From Sphingomonadales bacterium (lineage in GTDB: Bacteria; Bacteroidota; Bacteroidia; Flavobacteriales_D; Crocinitomicaceae), in the NCBI GenBank assembly GCA_016872115.1, contig VHBC01000004.1, positions 86,649 to 150,648 of the forward strand: 64,000 nt of DNA, written 5' to 3'. The notes below the pieces were generated by a model, which worked only from the letters and a program-made list of their open reading frames with translations, was not told the DNA's origin and did no database searches. Below are positions 1 to 9,418 of the stretch, piece by piece (within the stretch, counting starts at the first letter, position 1; each line of letters begins with the position of its first letter). The position numbers were made by a program, and so were the translations under genes.

Positions 1-42
1 ATCCATTGCGCTTCGGCATTTCTTTTAGCATTCCTCTTTAAG

Positions 43-2379
43 CTATTTATCAAGTACAAAGAAACTCTGGAGCGTTTTTTCAAGTCCTGGAATATAAAGC
101 CTATAAAAATAAGTACCTTCCGTAAATAACGCGCCATTCCAGTCGTTCTGATAATCCTCAGATTCAAAAATGAGCTGCCCCCAACGGTTTAAAATCTGAA
201 TTTGTGCATTTGAATAAAAGTCGAGGTAGTTAAAAAATAGGACATCATTGATTCCGTCATTATTGGGCGTGACCACATTGATATTTTCAATCGTTGCGGG
301 AACCACATTCAGCACCTCGCAAATGCTGTCCGTGCAGCCGTAGCCGTCGGTAATTTCAAGGCAATAGGTGTATGATCCCGGAACATCATAGGTAACTGAA
401 AAGTTAGAATCAGAGATCCAAGTGCTATCCGTACTTGTCCAAATGCTGAGAAATGCATTACTCACCAAGCTTGAGGAAGAATTACTAACGTCACTAGAAT
501 TACCAACAATGAGGGGGTTCGGACTAAATGTGATGCCCGCAGTAGGATTGGGTACAATGGTCACGCTAGCTGCTACTGTATCAGAAATACAACCTTGCCT
601 TTCGGCAAAAAAATAATACGTTGAGGTGAGTAAAGAATCGGTAGAATTGTTCAGCTCAACGCTGACATCGCCAAAACCTTGTAACCCTTGATTAAAAAAT
701 TGTGTCACACCGTCTGAGATACAGGGTGTATTGAGAATTTGAATAGATTGTGCGTTGCATAAGATGCTATCGTATATCAGGTTAGGTTCTATTGCAGCAA
801 TCAGGGGTTTAGTCGCAGGCTGTAGACCCGTAATGACCGTACCACACGCATCTATAATAACAGGCGGTGGAATTGCCAATGAGGTATAGTTTGAATCACA
901 GTATACAGGGCAATTAGGAATATCCAAAGAAAATACATAATTGCTTGCTCCTGTATTGCAACCTGCATTTTGTCCGGCGGTTCCAATTGCCGATGTCCAA
1001 GGGTGCGAGAATGTATAAGGTGGAACGCCATAACGCGCATACGCTGTTGCAGACACTTGGCATTTATTGGAGCAAATAGGTGTTTGGGCGGTGTACCATT
1101 CGTTGCCATACGATTCTGGGGTTCGACCATATACCACTACTTTAAACGGCCAGCTCGTGGTGAACGGATCGTAAAGGATGTAATTGGTATTGCAGCCCGG
1201 GCCATTAGCGTTACGACCCAGATGCATGCTGACCCAAAACTGGATCGGGTTACAAGATTTCTGCAAGCAGCAAACAAGCGGGTTCATTAAATTGAAACTA
1301 TCCAAATAGGCGGTGCCGGCGAGCCCTGCATTTGCTCCTGTCACTGTAAATGTTTGAGAGGCACCGCAAGAGGTACTAAAAAACATAGACCCCTGAGCCA
1401 TTGTTGCTAGTGTGAAGGGATTAGCGTAAAAACTCGCATCTACATACACGCCTGTCGGTGTTATGCCCGCAGGAATGGTAACTTGGATACTGTCTTCGTT
1501 GTAAGCGGGCATAAAGCAAGAAGGCATCTGGCCTCCATTCCAAGTACTTGGGATGCCGGCAATAAGTGGATCAATGGTAATTGGGTAAACCCGAGCGGGG
1601 TCGTTTATCCAAGCATCTGGAATGCGCAAGCGTAGAAAATGCTCGGCTATTTCAATAGGAATAGCCAACATGTTTTGCGCTGCATCATAACAAATGATGT
1701 TGGTGAGCACGGCACGGTTGTGGCCATTTTCATCTACAATATAGTTTTTATCCGTAAGGCCAACTTGTTTTGTTATCTGCCATCCGCTGGGTAAAAATAT
1801 TTGTTCTTCAATAACAACGTCACCTGTTTGTGCAGGCAGTGTTTCGAAAAGACGGTAATGAAAACCGATTTTTCCATTGCTATATTCAATTTGTTGTTGC
1901 ATTGGAAGACCGTCGTAGGCAATACGGCTAAAAACCGCGGTTTGTAAAATTGATTTGTTGAGCGGTTGGCCATTGAGTATGGTTGTAGTGCCAATTTTTA
2001 TGGTTTGTCCCGAAGAAAATTGCAGTCCAAAACTAGCATCGTTGTAAAGGAGCATCGGAAATACCTGTTGATCAAAAATGATGTACTTTTCTGTGGTTTT
2101 GAAAGAAAGATCGATCGGTTGCAAATAGCCATTCATATCAGTGAAATGCAGCGGCACGGAACTGAATTCGTATTTGGTTTGGCCGTCAGATCCTTTGTAG
2201 GCTTTGCTGAAAAGGGTGCGCTCTTCAGGGAGTTCAATCCAACTTGAAGTACTGTGGACTTCGGTTGAATCAGGCTGTTTTACATTTGAAAGCGGGGAAC
2301 AAAATTGCCAAGAATTGTTGCCGATATTTTGTCCAAAACTAATTGTCGATAGCAAACAAAAAAGTAATAGTCTGGTCAT
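43..2379 (-). CDS. T9SS type B sorting domain-containing secreted protein
   Basis: This 778-residue protein has a Sec signal peptide at about residues 1-16 (cleavage after SFGQ). Residues about 695-778 form a gliding-motility-associated C-terminal domain, with the diagnostic TPNNDGINDV motif followed by a QILNRWGQLIFES-like strand and a terminal YFYRL strand. A PKD-like Ig fold (about 610-690, ending in an ITDGYGCTDSIC pattern) precedes it. The N-terminal 500 residues match no domain I recognise and are rich in Cys and aromatic residues. By family knowledge, such proteins cross the outer membrane through the type IX secretion system. What it does outside the cell cannot be told from the sequence. 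It stands alone, with fmt 58 bp upstream on the same strand. Secretion route is well supported, function is unknown. Confidence 0.85.
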   Translation of the reverse strand: MTRLLLFCLLSTISFGQNIGNNSWQFCSPLSNVKQPDSTEVHSTSSWIELPEERTLFSKAYKGSDGQTKYEFSSVPLHFTDMNGYLQPIDLSFKTTEKYIIFDQQVFPMLLYNDASFGLQFSSGQTIKIGTTTILNGQPLNKSILQTAVFSRIAYDGLPMQQQIEYSNGKIGFHYRLFETLPAQTGDVVIEEQIFLPSGWQITKQVGLTDKNYIVDENGHNRAVLTNIICYDAAQNMLAIPIEIAEHFLRLRIPDAWINDPARVYPITIDPLIAGIPSTWNGGQMPSCFMPAYNEDSIQVTIPAGITPTGVYVDASFYANPFTLATMAQGSMFFSTSCGASQTFTVTGANAGLAGTAYLDSFNLMNPLVCCLQKSCNPIQFWVSMHLGRNANGPGCNTNYILYDPFTTSWPFKVVVYGRTPESYGNEWYTAQTPICSNKCQVSATAYARYGVPPYTFSHPWTSAIGTAGQNAGCNTGASNYVFSLDIPNCPVYCDSNYTSLAIPPPVIIDACGTVITGLQPATKPLIAAIEPNLIYDSILCNAQSIQILNTPCISDGVTQFFNQGLQGFGDVSVELNNSTDSLLTSTYYFFAERQGCISDTVAASVTIVPNPTAGITFSPNPLIVGNSSDVSNSSSSLVSNAFLSIWTSTDSTWISDSNFSVTYDVPGSYTYCLEITDGYGCTDSICEVLNVVPATIENINVVTPNNDGINDVLFFNYLDFYSNAQIQILNRWGQLIFESEDYQNDWNGALFTEGTYFYRLYIPGLEKTLQSFFVLDK

Positions 2380-2437
2380 GGCTTTTGTTTTTCCATCCCA
2401 AACTACAAAACTTTACAAACATTTGCAAATCAAACTT

Positions 2438-3406
2438 TTATAAGTTTGTCTGATAGTAAGAATAGGAGTTCAGATCATTGCCCGCCAAAAAAGGCTTATA
2501 GTTCATACGCTTCTTACCTTCCATCTGAATTTCCTTAATCAGGAGCGTGGTGCCTTCAGCGCAAGGAAACAAAATTCCATCTTTGTGCGCAATTGGACCT
2601 TCTTTACGCGCACATTTGAGCTCGCTCACACACGCATTAAAAAGTTTGAATTGAACCCAATTTTGTTTTTGTGCTGACCACAATTTGCACCAAGCCGCCG
2701 GATACGGGTCAAGTCCGCGCACAAAGTTGTGTAGTGCTTGGGCGTTTTGAGTCCAATCAAGTTGCGTATTGTCTTTGAATAATTTTGGAGCCAAAGCGCG
2801 TTTGCCTTCGATTGGCGTTTGGGGTAGCGGTGTCACTGCACCCAACGCTAGCGCATTACAAGTCTGAACGGTAAGTGCTGCACCTAATTCTTGCAGGGCA
2901 TCGTGCAGTTCTCCAACCGTCATGTTCTCAGTAATATCGATTTGTGCCTGTTGTAAGATATGACCAGCGTCGATTTGTTCGTTGATTAAAAAGGTGCTTA
3001 CGCCGGTGGTTCGATCGCCGTTGATGATTGCCCAATTGATCGGTGCAGCACCTCGATACGCCGGAAGCAAAGATGCATGAAGGTTAAACGTACCTAGTTT
3101 GGGAAGCTTCCAAACAATTTCAGGCAACATGCGAAAAGCGACAACTACAAATACATCTGCTTTAAATTCTTGGAGCGCAGCAACAAATGCTTCATCTTTT
3201 AATTTTTCTGGCTGCAGCAAAGGAAGACTATTTGCCAACGCGTATTGTTTTACGGCGCTTTGTTGTAAGAGTTGGCCTCTTCCGGCTGGTTTGTCTTGAA
3301 CCGTAACTACCCCAACAATTTGATGCGCGCTTTTATGGAGTTCATCCAAAATGCGCACTGCAAAAGCGGGTGTGCCCATAAATACAATCCGGAGTGCATT
3401 ACTCAT
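2438..3406 (-). CDS. fmt: Methionyl-tRNA formyltransferase
   Basis: This enzyme formylates the amino group of Met-tRNAfMet with 10-formyl-tetrahydrofolate, giving the initiator tRNA. The 322-residue product has the N-terminal formyltransferase fold (MGTPAF at 10-15) and the catalytic trio Asn108, His110 and Asp146 (in FNLHASLLP and INEQIDAGHI). A C-terminal OB-like domain follows. Start: the frame is open further upstream, but the ATG at 3406 gives the family N-terminus and overlaps the stop of the MATE gene as ATGA. That implies translational coupling in an rlmI-MATE-fmt operon. The partner enzyme, peptide deformylase, is encoded elsewhere in the window (60397). Confidence 0.96.
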   Translation of the reverse strand: MSNALRIVFMGTPAFAVRILDELHKSAHQIVGVVTVQDKPAGRGQLLQQSAVKQYALANSLPLLQPEKLKDEAFVAALQEFKADVFVVVAFRMLPEIVWKLPKLGTFNLHASLLPAYRGAAPINWAIINGDRTTGVSTFLINEQIDAGHILQQAQIDITENMTVGELHDALQELGAALTVQTCNALALGAVTPLPQTPIEGKRALAPKLFKDNTQLDWTQNAQALHNFVRGLDPYPAAWCKLWSAQKQNWVQFKLFNACVSELKCARKEGPIAHKDGILFPCAEGTTLLIKEIQMEGKKRMNYKPFLAGNDLNSYSYYQTNL

Positions 3407-4731
3407 ACTTGTTTGTTTTGCCAATTGGTGGTACGAAGATACGTAATGGAGATGACACCTAAAACGCCGAAATAAATGTATTCTACGGTCCAAATCCAAT
3501 AGATATCCAGGGCCCAAACCTTTATAAAAAGAAAGCAAAATATACTGTAAACACCTACAGTAAAAAATTCAATGAGCATGGAGTGCAGCGTATTGCCACT
3601 GCCGTGGATGGTCTGAAAATAAACCGAGATGAAACCGAATAACATAATCGAGAAAGCAATGAGGCGCAAAATATCGGCACTTTTTGCGACATAAGCCTCG
3701 GCAGGATTCACCATTCTGATCATGGCCTCAGGGTATAAAATAGCGCCATGAAAAGTACACAACATGAAAACCATCGTGAGCAATTGGATTTTGCGCTGAA
3801 TGACGGGTATTAGCTCCATTTTTTGAGCGCCTAAATATTGAGAAATATAGGTTTTAGTCGTTCCCGCAAAACCCCAAATAGGAACAAACGCTAGAAAATA
3901 AATTGAGCGTATATTTTGTGAGACCGTTAAATCAAAGGTCCCTTTTTGTTCAAGCCATGTGAAGAAAAGTGTCCAGGTTGCAAGGGCCGAAAATCCTTGT
4001 AGCATAAGTGGGCTTCCAACACGCAACAATTCTTTTACAGAGCCCAAATCAAATTTGAAAAATTTGAGTAGGTTGTATTTTTTTCTTTCTGCTGATAAAA
4101 GCAGAAAGCAGCACATACTCAGCATGCCAATAACGTCGGCAATTGTGGAGGCCATTGCGGCACCTTTGATACCGAGCTCTGGAAATCCAAATTCACCAAA
4201 AATGAGCAAATAGTCGAGCAGTGCATTGCTAGAGGCTGTCAGCAGCGCAGTGACCAATACAACCCAAGACTTGCCTTCGGCCAAGAAAAAGGCTTGAATA
4301 GATAGCGTAATCATGGCAAAAAACAGTGCAAAACTGCGTTGTTCGATATAAATACCTTGAAGGTGCGCAATTTCTTTTTGTGCTGAATAGGTGCGTATGG
4401 TTTCTGGCATCAAAAAATAAAGCACAATGAATAACCCAAAGGCAAGACAAGCCAAAACCCAAAAGGTAGAGCCAAAAACCTGGCCAATTTTTTCGGGCTT
4501 ATCTTGACCAATGCGCCGTGCGATGATGATCTGAGCGCCGTCTGCCATTCCGGCCAAACACATATAAAGGGTGACATACATCAGGCCTGCATTGCCTACA
4601 GCATCGAAAGCGTGCGTAGAGTAGCGCGCAATCATGGACGCGTCGGTAAGCAATACGATGGATTGGATAAAACCCGTTACCATCATTGGCAATGCAACAC
4701 TTAAAATTGTTTTGTAATTAAGTGCGAGCAT
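3403..4731 (-). CDS. MATE family efflux transporter
   Basis: This 442-residue polytopic membrane protein has about twelve hydrophobic segments in two homologous halves, as in MATE (MatE) exporters that expel cationic drugs or metabolites against Na+ or H+. The N-terminal half starts with ALPMMVTGFIQSIVLLTDASMIAR, which is typical of the first MATE helix. The second half contains GSPLMLQGFSALATW at about residue 245. Substrate cannot be predicted. Its start codon overlaps the rlmI stop (TAATG) and its stop overlaps the fmt start (ATGA), so it lies in the middle of a coupled three-gene unit. No functional link between a MATE pump and its two RNA-modifying neighbours is evident. Confidence 0.88.
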   Translation of the reverse strand: MLALNYKTILSVALPMMVTGFIQSIVLLTDASMIARYSTHAFDAVGNAGLMYVTLYMCLAGMADGAQIIIARRIGQDKPEKIGQVFGSTFWVLACLAFGLFIVLYFLMPETIRTYSAQKEIAHLQGIYIEQRSFALFFAMITLSIQAFFLAEGKSWVVLVTALLTASSNALLDYLLIFGEFGFPELGIKGAAMASTIADVIGMLSMCCFLLLSAERKKYNLLKFFKFDLGSVKELLRVGSPLMLQGFSALATWTLFFTWLEQKGTFDLTVSQNIRSIYFLAFVPIWGFAGTTKTYISQYLGAQKMELIPVIQRKIQLLTMVFMLCTFHGAILYPEAMIRMVNPAEAYVAKSADILRLIAFSIMLFGFISVYFQTIHGSGNTLHSMLIEFFTVGVYSIFCFLFIKVWALDIYWIWTVEYIYFGVLGVISITYLRTTNWQNKQV

Positions 4732-5906
4732 TAGTCTATGCGAATGACGAGCCCTTTTAAGTAGGCCCCTTCAGGATGAAAAGCTTGTATTGGGTGGTCT
4801 GCCGGTTGGTGTAATTGCTCTAAAATACGGCAAGAACGACCTGCTTCAATTGCCGCAGCAATTACGGTATTGGTGAATAGCTGCGTATCGACAACTTGCG
4901 AACAAGAAAAAGTAAAAATAAGACCTCCCGGCTTGATTTGTCTGATGGCATGGGCGTTCAGCCTTTTATAGCCTTGAATTGCTTGATGGCGTTTATCACG
5001 GTGTTTGGCAAAAGCCGGCGGATCGAGCACGATAATATCGTAGTCCTCTGCAAGATTTTTCATATAATCCATGGCGTCATCCACAATGGATGCGTGTCGG
5101 CCTTCGAATTTATTGAGGGAGATATTTGCATCGGTAAGCCCAATTGCTTTTTTTGAGCTATCCAAAGAATGAACGAGTGCTGCACCGTGTTGTAAGGCTT
5201 GAAGACTAAACCCACCAGAATAACAAAAGGTGTTAAGTACTTTTTTCCCTTTCGCATATTTTCCTAAAACTGCGCGGTTTTCACGCTGATCAATGAAGAA
5301 ACCCGTTTTTTGGCCGTTGATCCAATCGATATTGTACTGCACACCATTTTCCAGGGCAATATGCGGAACGTCTACCTCACCAAAAAGATAAGCATCAGTG
5401 ACTTCCTCTCTTTTTGGAAGGGTGTCTGAAGATTTATGATAAACAGCTTTGAGATCTGACCCTATTACTTTTTGAAGCGCAGCGGAAATGAGTTCGACTT
5501 GCCTGTACATGCCATACGAATGACATTGAATAACAGCTACGCCATTGTAAAAATCGATAATAAGGCCTGGGAGTTGGTCGCCTTCGCCATGGCAAATCCT
5601 AAAAATGTTGTTGTTGTCATTTAGTAAGCCAATATTTAGGCGCAATTCATAGGCATTTGAAAGTCTTCGCTCAAAAAACGAAACATCGATTGTCTCGTAG
5701 TCAAAACTCAGCATCCGCACCGCTATGGTCGCATGTTGAAAATGCCCTATTCCAAGTATTTGTTGTTTTTTGGTGGTCAGACAAACGAGGTCTCCATCTT
5801 GAAGTTCGGTGGTGTCTGAAGCCAAAGCCCCGGAGAAGACCCATGGGTGTTTGCGTTGAATGGAATGCTCTTTACCTTTGGCGATGGTCAGTAGGGGATA
5901 AGACAT
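4731..5906 (-). CDS. Class I SAM-dependent rRNA methyltransferase (RlmI-like, PUA domain)
   Basis: This 391-residue protein resembles RlmI/YccW, which makes m5C in 23S rRNA. A PUA-type RNA-binding domain covers about residues 2-75. A Rossmann methyltransferase follows, with TGFFIDQR at 201-208, the SAM loop NTFCYSGGFSL at 225-235 and LDPPAF at 294-299. The exact target base is not certain from sequence. A TTG two codons upstream is in frame, but the ATG at 5906 fits the family and lies only 3 nt after a perfect -7 box (5910-5917), so the TTG would overlap the promoter. First gene of the rlmI-MATE-fmt operon. Confidence 0.88.
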   Translation of the reverse strand: MSYPLLTIAKGKEHSIQRKHPWVFSGALASDTTELQDGDLVCLTTKKQQILGIGHFQHATIAVRMLSFDYETIDVSFFERRLSNAYELRLNIGLLNDNNNIFRICHGEGDQLPGLIIDFYNGVAVIQCHSYGMYRQVELISAALQKVIGSDLKAVYHKSSDTLPKREEVTDAYLFGEVDVPHIALENGVQYNIDWINGQKTGFFIDQRENRAVLGKYAKGKKVLNTFCYSGGFSLQALQHGAALVHSLDSSKKAIGLTDANISLNKFEGRHASIVDDAMDYMKNLAEDYDIIVLDPPAFAKHRDKRHQAIQGYKRLNAHAIRQIKPGGLIFTFSCSQVVDTQLFTNTVIAAAIEAGRSCRILEQLHQPADHPIQAFHPEGAYLKGLVIRID

Positions 5907-5909
5907 ATG

Positions 5910-5917
5910 CAAAAATA
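5910..5917 (-). promoter_or_regulatory. -7 promoter box for rlmI operon, leaderless spacing
   Basis: On the minus strand this reads TATTTTTG, an exact match to the Bacteroidota -7 box TAnnTTTG. It ends 3 nt before the rlmI ATG, so transcription would begin at or next to the start codon. No clear -33 TTG is seen at normal spacing. Confidence 0.45.
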
Positions 5918-5930
5918 GCCTGAAAATGCG

Positions 5931-5938
5931 TACATTTG
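5931..5938 (+). promoter_or_regulatory. -7 promoter box for the small conserved gene at 5955
   Basis: TACATTTG matches TAnnTTTG exactly and lies 16 nt before the ATG at 5955. It faces away from the rlmI box in the same 48-bp intergenic space. No obvious -33 TTG. Confidence 0.45.
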
Positions 5939-5954
5939 TTAAAAATTAAATACC

Positions 5955-6215
5955 ATGGCCAATAAGCGCATCCTCAAAAGAAACATCAACGAAATGGTTT
6001 TTGATGTGGTCGAAGAATGTTTTTTCTTTGAAATGACAGTACCTGGCAAAGCGGATCGTTCGGCAAAACTCATAGACGAAGCAGCAGATTTCCAAGACCA
6101 AATGTTGTCTAAAATGAATCAAGCCAAAGGCAAAGCTGAATTTCGCGCCATTGCCAACGAAGTAGAGGCGAAGGCCAATTATTTTGTGGACGCACTCAAC
6201 GCGCTCAACAAATAA
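5955..6215 (+). CDS. Conserved hypothetical small protein
   Basis: This 86-residue soluble protein has no signal peptide or membrane segment. It is predicted to be mostly helical, with a basic N-terminus (MANKRILKRNINEM), an acidic aromatic stretch (VVEECFFFEM at about 17-26), and helices containing KLIDEAADF and ANEVEAKANYF. I do not recognise a characterised family; similar short proteins occur in Bacteroidota genomes, so it is probably real. Support comes from a matched promoter 16 nt upstream, a normal ATG and a compact composition. The next gene starts 10 bp downstream on the same strand, suggesting co-transcription with a transporter. Function unknown. Confidence 0.7.
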   Translation: MANKRILKRNINEMVFDVVEECFFFEMTVPGKADRSAKLIDEAADFQDQMLSKMNQAKGKAEFRAIANEVEAKANYFVDALNALNK

Positions 6216-6225
6216 TTTTTTCCCA

Positions 6226-7536
6226 ATGTGGGGCTTGGATAACAATCAACTACTCGCTATTCTATTGGCGGGTCTCATGATTGTTCTCTGGATTTCTGAA
6301 TGGATTCCTGTTTACCTCACGGCGCTTTTACCGCTCCTACTCGCAGTTCCTTTTGGTTTACTTGAGCCACAAGACCTCGCCAAATGCTACGGCGACTCCA
6401 ATATTTTCTTGTTTTTTGGTGGCTTTGTGATGGCGCTCGCTCTAGAAAAGTGGGGCGTTCATGAACAAATTGCCCGCCGTATCATTGGTATTGTAGGTGA
6501 TAAAAAATCCAATATTTTGTTGGGCTTTATTCTCAGCACTGGCCTGATTTCCATGTGGATTTCCAATACGGCAACTGCCCTTATGATGCTGCCCATGGCA
6601 ATGGCCGTTGTTGAGGCAATGCCGCCTGCACACCGGCAGTCTAGATTTAGTGTCTTTTTGATGTTATCCATTGCATATGCAGCCAATATTGGAGGCGTAG
6701 GCACACTCATTGGCTCACCCCCAAATACACAAATGGCCAGTATTCTAGCCGAAAATTTCAATATTGAAGTGAGTTTTATGGACTGGATGAAAATAGGCTT
6801 ACCCCTTTCCCTTGTTTTACTCTTTCTAATGTTTCTCATTTTCAACTATTTTTTAGGAGCAGAGCGCAAAGATGTACACGATTTACATTTTCATACCACA
6901 CCGTGGACTACCACCCAAAAGCGCGTGCTTTGGATTTTTTCTGGGGTCGCCTTTTTATGGATTTTTCGCGAGTTATTTGAACAGCAGTTTGGATGGAAGT
7001 ACCGCGATGAAAACGCGGCTATACTAGGAGCACTCGCGATGTTCTTAGTGCCTACCGAGAAAAGAAAGTCGCAAAAAATATTAAAATGGTCTGATACAGA
7101 AAAACTACCTTGGGGAATATTACTTTTGTTTGGTGGTGGCTTGGCTTTAGCAGCTGTTCTAGAGCAAAATGGAATTTTAGAATTGCTCTCCCAAGGATTT
7201 AAGCACTTTGATGAAATCAGCGTTTTTTTGGCGCTTATTTGCTTAACCGGTATGGCTATTTTTATATCTGAGGTTTTGTCTAATTTGGCTATGGTTACAC
7301 TTTTCATTCCTGTGGTGGGCGTTTTCGCTCAGCAAACCGGATTGCCCCTTTTGCCGCTCGCGATGTCACTCACACTCGGCGCAAGCTTGGCTTTTATGAT
7401 GCCAGTAGGGACACCTCCAAATGCCATTGTTTTTGGTTCTGGCTATCTCAAAATCAAACAGATGATTCGCTTTGGTTTCTTGCTTAACATTTTAAGCTTG
7501 GTGCTGATCTGCCTTTTTGTGATTTTGTTTTTTTAA
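6226..7536 (+). CDS. DASS/SLC13 family anion:sodium symporter
   Basis: This 436-residue inner-membrane protein has about eleven hydrophobic segments and the two SNT-type motifs of the divalent anion:Na+ symporter family: WISNTATALM at about 111-120 and MMPVGTPPNAIVFGSG at about 390-405. Members import dicarboxylates or sulfate with sodium. The exact substrate is not readable here. An in-frame start at 6184 lies inside the preceding gene; the ATG at 6226 gives the usual family N-terminus (MWGLDNNQ, then a hydrophobic helix). No terminator is seen in the 40 bp before the acyl-CoA ligase gene. Confidence 0.88.
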   Translation: MWGLDNNQLLAILLAGLMIVLWISEWIPVYLTALLPLLLAVPFGLLEPQDLAKCYGDSNIFLFFGGFVMALALEKWGVHEQIARRIIGIVGDKKSNILLGFILSTGLISMWISNTATALMMLPMAMAVVEAMPPAHRQSRFSVFLMLSIAYAANIGGVGTLIGSPPNTQMASILAENFNIEVSFMDWMKIGLPLSLVLLFLMFLIFNYFLGAERKDVHDLHFHTTPWTTTQKRVLWIFSGVAFLWIFRELFEQQFGWKYRDENAAILGALAMFLVPTEKRKSQKILKWSDTEKLPWGILLLFGGGLALAAVLEQNGILELLSQGFKHFDEISVFLALICLTGMAIFISEVLSNLAMVTLFIPVVGVFAQQTGLPLLPLAMSLTLGASLAFMMPVGTPPNAIVFGSGYLKIKQMIRFGFLLNILSLVLICLFVILFF

Positions 7537-7576
7537 TTGAAACAGAATTGCTATTTTTCATGTCTAAACCACAATT

Positions 7577-9343
7577 ATGCTAACTATAGATCGCTTGTTT
7601 GATGTCCCTAGACATCAACTAAAGAATTATCCAAATGCCAATATGTTTGTCACCAAAACAAACGGTATTTGGGTTCCGTTGTCAACCGCAGATTTTCTCG
7701 AGGCAGCCATGAATGTTTCAAGAGGCCTTGTTTCAATGGGTGTTCAGGCTGGTGACCGCATTGCAGTAGCCAGCTCAAATCGATTCGAGTGGAATATCCT
7801 CGATATCGCCGTTCAGCAAGTCGGTGCCATTTTAGTACCTCTTTATCCCAATATCTCAGAATCAGATTATCGTTTTATCCTCAACGATGCTGGAGTTGAA
7901 ATTTGCGTGGTTTCTAACCAAGAACTAGTGGATAAAATCTCTGCAGTTCGGGCTGATGTACCAAGTCTCAAACATTTGTTCTCTTTTGATCACTTGGATA
8001 ATTGCACGCATTGGTCTTCAATTGAAGCCGCTAAAGGACAAACAGAAATTGAAGCCGTCGAGCAGCGCATGCGAGCGGTAAAAACGGCTGATCTCGTCAC
8101 GATTATCTATACTTCCGGAACCACCGGAAATCCAAAAGGCGTTATGCTATCGCATGCGAACATATTGTCTAATGTAGCCGCATGTATTGATCCAATTCCG
8201 GCAGATAAAAATGCAAAAGTGCTCAGCTTCTTACCGGTTTGTCATATTTACGAGCGCATGTTGCATTACTTGTATATGTATATCGGCTGCTCGATACATT
8301 TTGCTGAATCAATGGACACCATCGGTGACAACATCCGAGAGGTAAAGCCCGATGTTTTTTCTGCTGTACCGCGCCTTATTGAAAAAGTATTCGATAAAAT
8401 TATGGCAAAAGGTGAAGACCTCACTGGCATCAAACGCGCCTTGTTTTTCTGGGCGGTTGGTATTGCAGAACAATATGACGTCATCGGCAAATCCGCTTGG
8501 TATAAGGTAAAATTAGCTATTGCACGCAAACTCATCTTTTCCAAGTGGCAAGAGGCTTTGGGCGGTAATGTAAAAGCAATTGCTTCTGGATCTGCTGCCT
8601 TACAACCTCGCCTTGCACGCATCTTTTTGGCTGCAGATATTCCAATTTTGGAAGGGTACGGGCTTACCGAAACCTCTCCTGTAGTTTCTGTTAACAATTT
8701 CAATACAGGAATCCGAATAGGTTGTGTTGGTGCGCTTGTTGAAGGGGTACAAGTGAAGATCGCGCCTGATGGTGAAATTTTAGTCAAAGGACCCAACGTC
8801 ATGATGGGTTACTACAAAAACGAAACTGCCACCAAAGAAGTATTCGATGCCGATGGTTGGTTTTGCACCGGAGATATCGGTACGTTTCAAGAAGATAAGT
8901 TTCTCAAAATCACCGACCGTAAAAAAGAAATATTTAAAACCTCCGGAGGTAAATACATCGTTCCACAAGCCATGGAGAATAGACTCAAGCAGTCTCGTTT
9001 CATCGAGCAGGCTATGGTCATTGGCGAAGGTGAGAAATTCCCAGCCGTCTTTATTGTTCCTAACTTCGCATATGTGCGTGAGTGGGCAGAGCGCCATCAG
9101 CTGAATTTTGAAGGTCTATCAAATGAAGAAGTCATTGCGAATGCACAATTAGTGGATAGAATTCAAAAGGAGATCACCGAAATCAATCTTGAATATGGGT
9201 CATGGGAACAACTCAAAAAAATTAAACTCTTGCCACAGGAATTTAGCATTGAAGGTGGTGAACTCACACCAACACTCAAGTTCAAGCGCAAAAAAATACT
9301 TGAAAAATACCAAAACCAATACCAAGAGATTTACGCTTCGTAG
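7577..9343 (+). CDS. Long-chain fatty-acid--CoA ligase (AMP-binding)
   Basis: This 588-residue adenylate-forming enzyme activates fatty acids to acyl-CoA through an acyl-AMP intermediate. Motif A3 is YTSGTTGNPKG (178-188) and A5 is EGYGLTETSP (about 355-364). The ATP-binding TGDIG and the linker DRKKEIFKTSGGKYI follow in the C-terminal third. The order and length fit the FadD15/long-chain subgroup. It lies downstream of the DASS transporter, and a strong bidirectional terminator follows 26 bp after the stop. The acyl-CoA dehydrogenase at 47.9 kb could act in the same beta-oxidation pathway, but they are not linked. Confidence 0.93.
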   Translation: MLTIDRLFDVPRHQLKNYPNANMFVTKTNGIWVPLSTADFLEAAMNVSRGLVSMGVQAGDRIAVASSNRFEWNILDIAVQQVGAILVPLYPNISESDYRFILNDAGVEICVVSNQELVDKISAVRADVPSLKHLFSFDHLDNCTHWSSIEAAKGQTEIEAVEQRMRAVKTADLVTIIYTSGTTGNPKGVMLSHANILSNVAACIDPIPADKNAKVLSFLPVCHIYERMLHYLYMYIGCSIHFAESMDTIGDNIREVKPDVFSAVPRLIEKVFDKIMAKGEDLTGIKRALFFWAVGIAEQYDVIGKSAWYKVKLAIARKLIFSKWQEALGGNVKAIASGSAALQPRLARIFLAADIPILEGYGLTETSPVVSVNNFNTGIRIGCVGALVEGVQVKIAPDGEILVKGPNVMMGYYKNETATKEVFDADGWFCTGDIGTFQEDKFLKITDRKKEIFKTSGGKYIVPQAMENRLKQSRFIEQAMVIGEGEKFPAVFIVPNFAYVREWAERHQLNFEGLSNEEVIANAQLVDRIQKEITEINLEYGSWEQLKKIKLLPQEFSIEGGELTPTLKFKRKKILEKYQNQYQEIYAS

Positions 9344-9368
9344 TGAGGTCTAGAAAAAAGATAACAAT

Positions 9369-9395
9369 AAAAAAGCCGGCAATGCCGGCTTTTTT
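9369..9395. terminator. Bidirectional intrinsic terminator between fadD-like gene and Cys-rich peptide gene
   Basis: A perfect hairpin with stem AGCCGGC / GCCGGCT and a 3-nt AAT loop is flanked by A- and T-runs on both sides. It can terminate both convergent transcripts. Confidence 0.85.
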
Positions 9396-9418
9396 GTTGT
9401 TACAAGAATTGTAAAGAA

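Noticed and set aside
2380..2437. Promoter for the type B T9SS cargo gene
   Set aside because: Near matches such as TAGTTTG occur, but none has the full eight-base pattern, so I do not call it.
8266..8802. Open frame of 178 codons antisense to the acyl-CoA ligase gene
   Set aside because: It lies fully inside a strongly conserved gene, has protein-like features only by chance and no promoter or family match.
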